Shown here in pieces: positions 9,583-14,776 of a DNA stretch of 14,776 nucleotides. The notes under the pieces are model-generated. The model was not told the origin of the DNA. It saw nothing but the letters and a program-made list of their open reading frames with translations, and did no database searches. The DNA lies in NCBI GenBank assembly GCA_027382625.1, contig JAJKFJ010021858.1:1-14776 (forward strand), written 5' to 3'. The position numbers were made by a program, and so were the translations under genes. The first letter of the stretch is position 1; the number at the start of each line of letters is the position of its first letter. The stretch is from Tetmemena sp. SeJ-2015. Lineage: Eukaryota; Ciliophora; Spirotrichea; Sporadotrichida; Oxytrichidae.

Positions 9583-12500
9583 TCATCTTTAATTTTTTAC
9601 TAATTACTTTTAATTAATTCATTATAAACTTATAAACAATAAATCGCTCATAGTTAAGATGAAATAAAACTAGCAAGAATATAGTGAATCAAATTACATC
9701 AGTCAAAATTTAAACATCAATCTTAATTAATTAAAGCTGTTTGTTATTCGTAAGAGCAAACTACACCAGAGATCTATCTGTTTCATTATTAATTTGACTT
9801 TAATTTAAGCTCTGATATGAAGCATAAATTTTAGAAAATATTTATAGAGATTGATAAAAATTTAAAGCCACTAGAATTGTCTAATAACCCTTTTAGTCCC
9901 AGGAATCCTTAGATTTTATTTTAGCAGACAGTCTCATACTACTTTCTTTCGAATCTTCCATGACTACTTCGCCTGTAGTTTATTTATTCAGGAGCCAAGA
10001 ATTCATAATTTAAACAAAATATGTAAACTTAATTCCTGTCCAAAGGTAGTTTGAATATAAATTTACACTATTTTCTCGTTATCGTGAGTAACTTCTATCT
10101 TTCTTATTTACTCTTCGGAATTCCTGAAACAACGGCAGTTGGTGCAACTTTAATCGTGACTCTTAAAATATGTGAGTAGTCATATTATAAATCTTTTAGT
10201 CAAAATAAGAGTCTTCAATTTAAGCAATTTAAGGGATAGCGGGCAATTATATCTTATCTGAGGTCACAGTTTTACTTTAGTCCTTGCTGTTGTTAATAGT
10301 GAGAAAGACCTATATTCAAATAAAATTGGGAAGTTATCAGCCACTCTAGCAAATTCAGTTTCGGTGCAGGGTGAGGTGTAAAGCGAGCTCATGTTCTCGA
10401 TAGGCGTTTTTTATTTAGAAGCGGAGACACTTGCTTCAGAGAGACTTATCTCAATAAGCTTAGAACTTTATATAGCAAAATAATATACTCTAAATACTTG
10501 AGTATGACTTGTAGGAGTTAAAAGATCTGACATCTATCTACTCTGATTCTACATCAAGAGCAAATAAATTGCTATCATTAAATTCGAAACTATCCTCCTC
10601 CTATCTAAAAATTATATATGCTTATAGGATAATTAAAAAAATTTATTCTTTAGATTGAAGGTATGTAGAGTGGTGAAAAAATATACTATGAATAACTCTT
10701 TTGACCTTCAATGCGTAAATTCTATTTTTAGATGGTTTTCTTTTATTCTCTGAAATTCGTCCTGTCTCTCTCCTTTTGATTCAGGTCCAAAGTATAATTT
10801 GCCACCTCTATGAAAAAAATATGAACTTTTATTAGGAAAAAATTATTTAGAAGCTATTATTTGAGCAGATGGAGAATGTAAGGAACTGTTTACTCTTAGG
10901 TTCTTAGCAAATCATCAAGAGACCAATCAGTCCTAATTCTTCCTCTTCATTTCTTCTTCCGAAGATCAATCCAACTTAATATTATTGAAGATGAGCATTA
11001 AAAATTTTTGACTTGACTTGTGATGAAAGAATCCCCGCAATCAATCCCTTTTTGGTTTAAATAACGCTTCATGTGGTCGAAACTGTTGAATAAAATAACA
11101 ATAATCTCTCATGGCTTGTGCTCTATTGATGCTAGTATTTTGAAATCGATTGGCTTCTGTAAGTATCCAAGCTTGAGTCTTCATCCGGTCCAACTTTCTC
11201 AAAGAGATTTTTATTCCTTGAAAATAGGGTGTTAGTTTGTATTTTCGATGCGTTTATCGAGGTCTTTTATTATGGGTGAAATAGAATTAGGTGATAGCAA
11301 AATGCACAGATTAAATCTAAAAAGCGTCTAGAAGGTACTGCAGCTGACAAGATTTTCAAATTTTATGAATCAATTTAGAAGTTGCTAGTAAGGACTTCAC
11401 CTTAAACTGCTTTATTTCAGGTACTTTTAGTTGGCATCTTGATATAGGATTTGCAAACATGTGTCAATCCACCCTGAAAACTTAGATCAATCTCTTTAAG
11501 AGAGTTTAAATTTTAGAGTTATAAATCTTACTTTGAGTTTTAAGAATCTTTTCTTAAGTCTGGTTTGAAATTTTTTCATTCTTCTCCTTGAGTTTAGTTT
11601 TTAGAGACAGTATAAGGACTCAGCGCGCTTCTTTAACTGAGTTCAAACTCTTTATGACTTGCATTTTATTAGAAATTAAAATTTCCCTTTTTTCCAAATA
11701 AAATTTTTCAAAATTTAATTCTTTTAAAGGATAACCTATTTTATCCTATATTGAAGGAGAGTAAACGAAGGTCGTTTCAGCGAATTTTTAATGTCTTTTT
11801 TCTATTTCTAACTTGACTTTGAAAAACGTTATAAATCGGTTGAATCCCTATTGCAGATAAAAGACAATCATAATTTTAAGTAATTTAGATATCTGAGAAT
11901 CTGTCGGGAAACGAAAAATTTCCCCTTTTTTAAAAAAAAAAATAGTTTAAACATATTAGTAAAAAAAAAAATATAGTTTCGATAATTGAAAGTATTATTC
12001 ATAATACATAAATTGCGACAACAATTTTATATTTTAAATTATAGAAATTTATAAATTTCCCATTGGAGATTAGCTCTTCGAAGGTTACTTGAAACGAGTA
12101 GTGAGAAAATGTGATGAGTATCTTTAAGTTTATTGGATTAATTAGAAAGATTCGGATATTTAAGATTACTTTCTCAATTTATTTATGAGTCACTGAGTAT
12201 CAAAAATAAGAAATTAATTATATTTTTAGCTTGTTTTCACTCATTTGATGTAGCAATATAACTATTGTTGCATTGAGCGACTAATTCAGTATGAATTTAC
12301 AATTAGTATGGATTTGATTTTTGAGATCCGCTCATCTATGGCATCTGATTTTCTCACAATGATGATTTGTAGGGCGAGTTTTGCATCCCGTCCTGGGGTG
12401 AAAAGAGTTGCACTCAAATTAAAAACTTTTCAGCTTGAAGCTATACTGAACAGCAAACGTGTATGAGAGTCCAGAATTTATTGCTCAAAGAGGAGGAACT

Positions 12501-13500
12501 TACTTTTAAACTTGCAGTATAAATTATGAGTGAAATTTCTGTATCACTCACTGTAAGAATAAACTGAATATTTTGTAACCCTCCAACTAAATGACTCCTC
12601 TACTCTACTGCGTAGCTTCTACTGATGATGTAAGAGTGCCTATAAACCATATCTACAGAAACTATTTCCGCAACTCTGATTATACACAAATCAGAAGATA
12701 TTTCCTGATTAGCATGGGTGGCAAACTTGTTGCAAATTATTTGGATAGGGATGCCAACAATAGATAGAGCTTACAGTTGGAGGTTCAGTTCTAATCCAAA
12801 AACCTTAAATTAAAGTAAAAGCTGTTGCTTGTAAAAACATCAAGAAGTATTCTTCCAATTCACTACAAGCAAGAGCTAATTACTTACAACATATAAAGTC
12901 AAGACGGTGGCTTGGCGCGATGATTATGTCAAATTTATATAAGCTTTTTTTTCATCAATAAAAGGTTTATAAAGATTGACTCATTTTTTAACAGTTATAA
13001 AAAAAATAAATTGAATGTTTTTTTTTTAAAAAAAAAATTCCTTCGATTTAACAGCAATCTATCGAATTCCGTTCTCAATCTCCTACTAACAATTTTATTT
13101 AAATAGTTTATTTTTATTAACAAAAAACTATAAAATTTTAAATTCATTCAGTATTTTTTTTGGAAATAAATTTTCCCTTAATCAATCTCATGTGCGGGTA
13201 TTTATTTTATTATATTTTATAAATAAATTATTTAAATTAATTCCTCTTTAATAAAAAATTTAAATTTTAAATTCTTTGTACTAAGCAATGATTCAAACAT
13301 AAAATAATATAAGTAAAGATTTGACAGAAAATTAAAAATTTGCAATTAACCTAAAGCGACGGTGTTAATTATTTTTATTTTTCTGATAATTATTGATAAA
13401 AATAGTAGATTTAATTCTTGATTTCACTGATATTTAGATTCAGTATTTAAAATATTCTTGAAGTTCATAAATAAAATATAGCTGAGAATTTAATAAAAAG
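9583..13500. other. AT-rich stretch without recognised genes
   Basis: Nearly 4 kb of ordinary-looking AT-rich sequence. I found no standard-code frame over 60 codons apart from 13440-13640 at the edge, no TGA-free frame as long as those at 1053-2168 or 7650-8978, no tRNA-like B box, and no long repeat. Texture is normal in most of it, apart from poly-A and poly-T runs near 11930-11975 and 13018-13037. It may be intergenic, intronic or germline-limited DNA. Confidence 0.5.
13018..13037. repeat. T10A10 palindrome
   Basis: Ten T (13018-13027) followed directly by ten A (13028-13037), a perfect palindrome. It could be a small simple-sequence hairpin or a homopolymer junction. No function is implied. 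Confidence 0.85.
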
Positions 13501-13510
13501 AAGTGAATTA

Positions 13511-13613
13511 AATTAGATATTAAATTAAAATGGAAGAAAATCGTGACTGTTGAAGTTTGTCCAATTTGAATAATGATTTTACCATTCCATTCAGCATAAA
13601 ATTCTAAGAACTT
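13511..13613 (+). repeat. Diverged direct repeat, copy 1
   Basis: Aligns with 14296-14400 in the same orientation, at about two-thirds identity by eye with short indels. Shared landmarks are TATTAAATTAAAAT, GTGAC(A/T)GTTGAAGT, CCATTC and TCTNAGAAC. Minus-strand frames of 60-plus codons cover both copies (13440-13640 and 14309-14503), but the peptides do not align beyond a shared Glu-Trp. The similarity is therefore at DNA level and does not look like a duplicated protein. Confidence 0.5.
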
Positions 13614-14149
13614 TTCATCCTTGCAATATAAGCGACACAATTTTTAATGAAAATGTAATTGGAAAAAGAAGAAGAGTGCACGCATCATATCTCTATGCTA
13701 AGGGGTGCTGGGCGATGATTAAAGAAGAAACTTTTAATAAGTATCGAAAAAGTTGCAGATCAAGGGGTATCTGTAATTTAAGCTGAAGTTTCAACTCTCC
13801 TTTTATTATTTTAGACAATCCCCGATATTAATTTAAATTAAACTATAACAAAATAGCAAATTAAATTTTTAATTTAACTATCCTTCAATTAAAATAAAAA
13901 ATTCGCTTGTCATTAGTGTCTCTGATTTCTTTATTTATCATAGTCTAAATTCTCAATTTGTCAAGTTCCAGATCATGGACAATTTAAGAATCTTCAGAAC
14001 TTCATCATTTTTAAATTTCACCCCTCCAAATAAACTCTTTTTAATTTTTCTTAATAAAATTTACAAACAAATTAATTTTGATTTTACAAGAATTAAAAAA
14101 TACTAAAAATATAGTTTGAAATAAGGCGGCAATCTTCAATTTTTTATGT

Positions 14150-14262
14150 TCATTTGATTATCAAAATTTTAGTTTCCATTGACTTCTGAGAAAGGGATGG
14201 ATAATTCTCCCGCACCAGCTATAGTGAAGTCAATGAAAACTAAAACTTTGAAAATCAAATGA
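14150..14262. repeat. Imperfect inverted repeat (36-bp arms, 41-bp loop)
   Basis: The left arm, 14150-14185, and the right arm, 14227-14262, are reverse complements at 33 of 36 positions, with a 41-base spacer (14186-14226) that is GC-richer than the flanks. Weak similarity continues a few bases outside the arms. The whole unit of about 113 bp resembles a small fold-back or MITE-like element, or the template of a hairpin RNA. I saw no second copy in the window and no clear target duplication. Confidence 0.88.
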
Positions 14263-14295
14263 AAGTATAACACTTTAGAAAATTAAAATAAAAAG

Positions 14296-14400
14296 AATTA
14301 GTATTAAATTAAAATTGAATCATTGAGTGACAGTTGAAGTGAGGCCAACTAAAATATTTATTGAACCATTCGATGCAGCCTGGATTTCTCAGAACATTTT
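14296..14400 (+). repeat. Diverged direct repeat, copy 2
   Basis: Partner of 13511-13613, about 785 bases away. It begins 33 bases to the right of the imperfect inverted repeat. Copy 1 has no such hairpin beside it, so if the hairpin is an insertion it entered after, or independently of, the duplication. Confidence 0.5.
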
Positions 14401-14776
14401 TCAGTTGAAAATTTTGAGAGGAAGTATTCAGTTTTAAGTGACCCAAGTCAAGAAATAAGATTAATATGATGCTGAAAAGATTAACCTTAGAATCTAAAAT
14501 CACTAATGAAGAATGCTGTCGAAAAGATTTACAAAGGAACTCATATTAATTTTTGGAAAGCTATTAAAACATGATGCAGAGGATAATCCGTGAAGTTAAC
14601 ATTCTCAAGTTACAAATCTCCTATTATAGTTAAAATTTAAAAGAAAATAGGAACTAAGTTGAAATAATAAATGAAGAATTGTAAAATTTTAGCCGTGGAA
14701 TTGCGAACTAAGCATAGAATGTTCTACTTCCATTACAATAGCAGGTGCGTATTAAGATATTTATTTCTACGTCCCA
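14401..14776. other. AT-rich window end without recognised genes
   Basis: No supported feature. If TGA were read as sense, as in Euplotes (Cys), a plus-strand frame from about 14311 would stay open to a TAA at about 14549 and would be cysteine-rich. That reading rests on seven TGA codons and is not credible without other evidence. Confidence 0.4.

Noticed and set aside
12578..12784. Inverted 9-base words CCTCCAACT and AGTTGGAGG
   Set aside because: Too short and about 190 bases apart; expected by chance.
13440..13640. 66-codon minus-strand frame
   Set aside because: It overlaps a diverged DNA repeat whose other copy does not conserve the peptide.
14309..14503. 64-codon minus-strand frame
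   Set aside because: Same reason as 13440-13640; only a Glu-Trp pair is shared between the two aligned peptides.
14311..14549. Cysteine-rich plus-strand frame if TGA is read as Cys (Euplotes code)
   Set aside because: It depends on seven TGA codons, and a 2-stop code makes open frames of this length common by chance.

Overview
This window is AT-rich (by eye about 70-75% A+T) and looks like non-coding, repeat-bearing DNA from a eukaryotic nucleus. It has long microsatellites, low-complexity A/T tracts, a large element bounded by inverted repeats, diverged duplications, and no dense gene array. I found no tRNA, rRNA, CRISPR array or bacterial-style operon. No frame under the standard code exceeds about 90 codons, which is roughly what chance gives at this base composition. 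I recognise no protein family. The organism cannot be named from the sequence. A ciliate that reads TAA and TAG as glutamine is one possibility, based on weak evidence given below; other AT-rich eukaryotes fit too.

Layout. 1-1050: unremarkable AT-rich DNA. 1053-2168: a (TA)n array and a perfect (ACT)38 array, both inside a minus-strand frame of 371 codons that starts with ATG and contains no TGA. In that frame the triplet array reads as 38 consecutive TAG codons, which would be polyglutamine only under a TAR=Gln code. About 2372-5430: a putative transposable element of about 3 kb. Its 53-bp inverted repeats (2413-2465 and 5345-5397) are identical, and weaker inverted similarity continues to about 200 bp per arm. 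Its interior is low-complexity and has no recognisable transposase. 5520-7480: AT-rich DNA without recognised features. 7480-7860: another homopolymer-rich patch like those inside the element.

7650-9582 holds most of the protein-like open frames: a long TGA-free minus frame, a GC-richer island near 8.24-8.47 kb open in several frames, a 67-codon plus-strand ORF at 8722, and an 80-codon minus-strand ORF at 9307-9549. None is identified and most overlap one another, so they are alternatives, not a gene set. 9600-13500 shows nothing I can support. 13500-14400 holds a pair of diverged direct repeats of about 100 bp and, just beside the second copy, a 36-bp imperfect inverted repeat with a 41-bp loop that resembles a small fold-back element.

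The most useful leads are the 3-kb inverted-repeat element, the in-frame TAG tract and what it may say about the genetic code, and the patches of stretched homopolymers that suggest locally poor consensus sequence. No working gene system can be demonstrated from this window alone.
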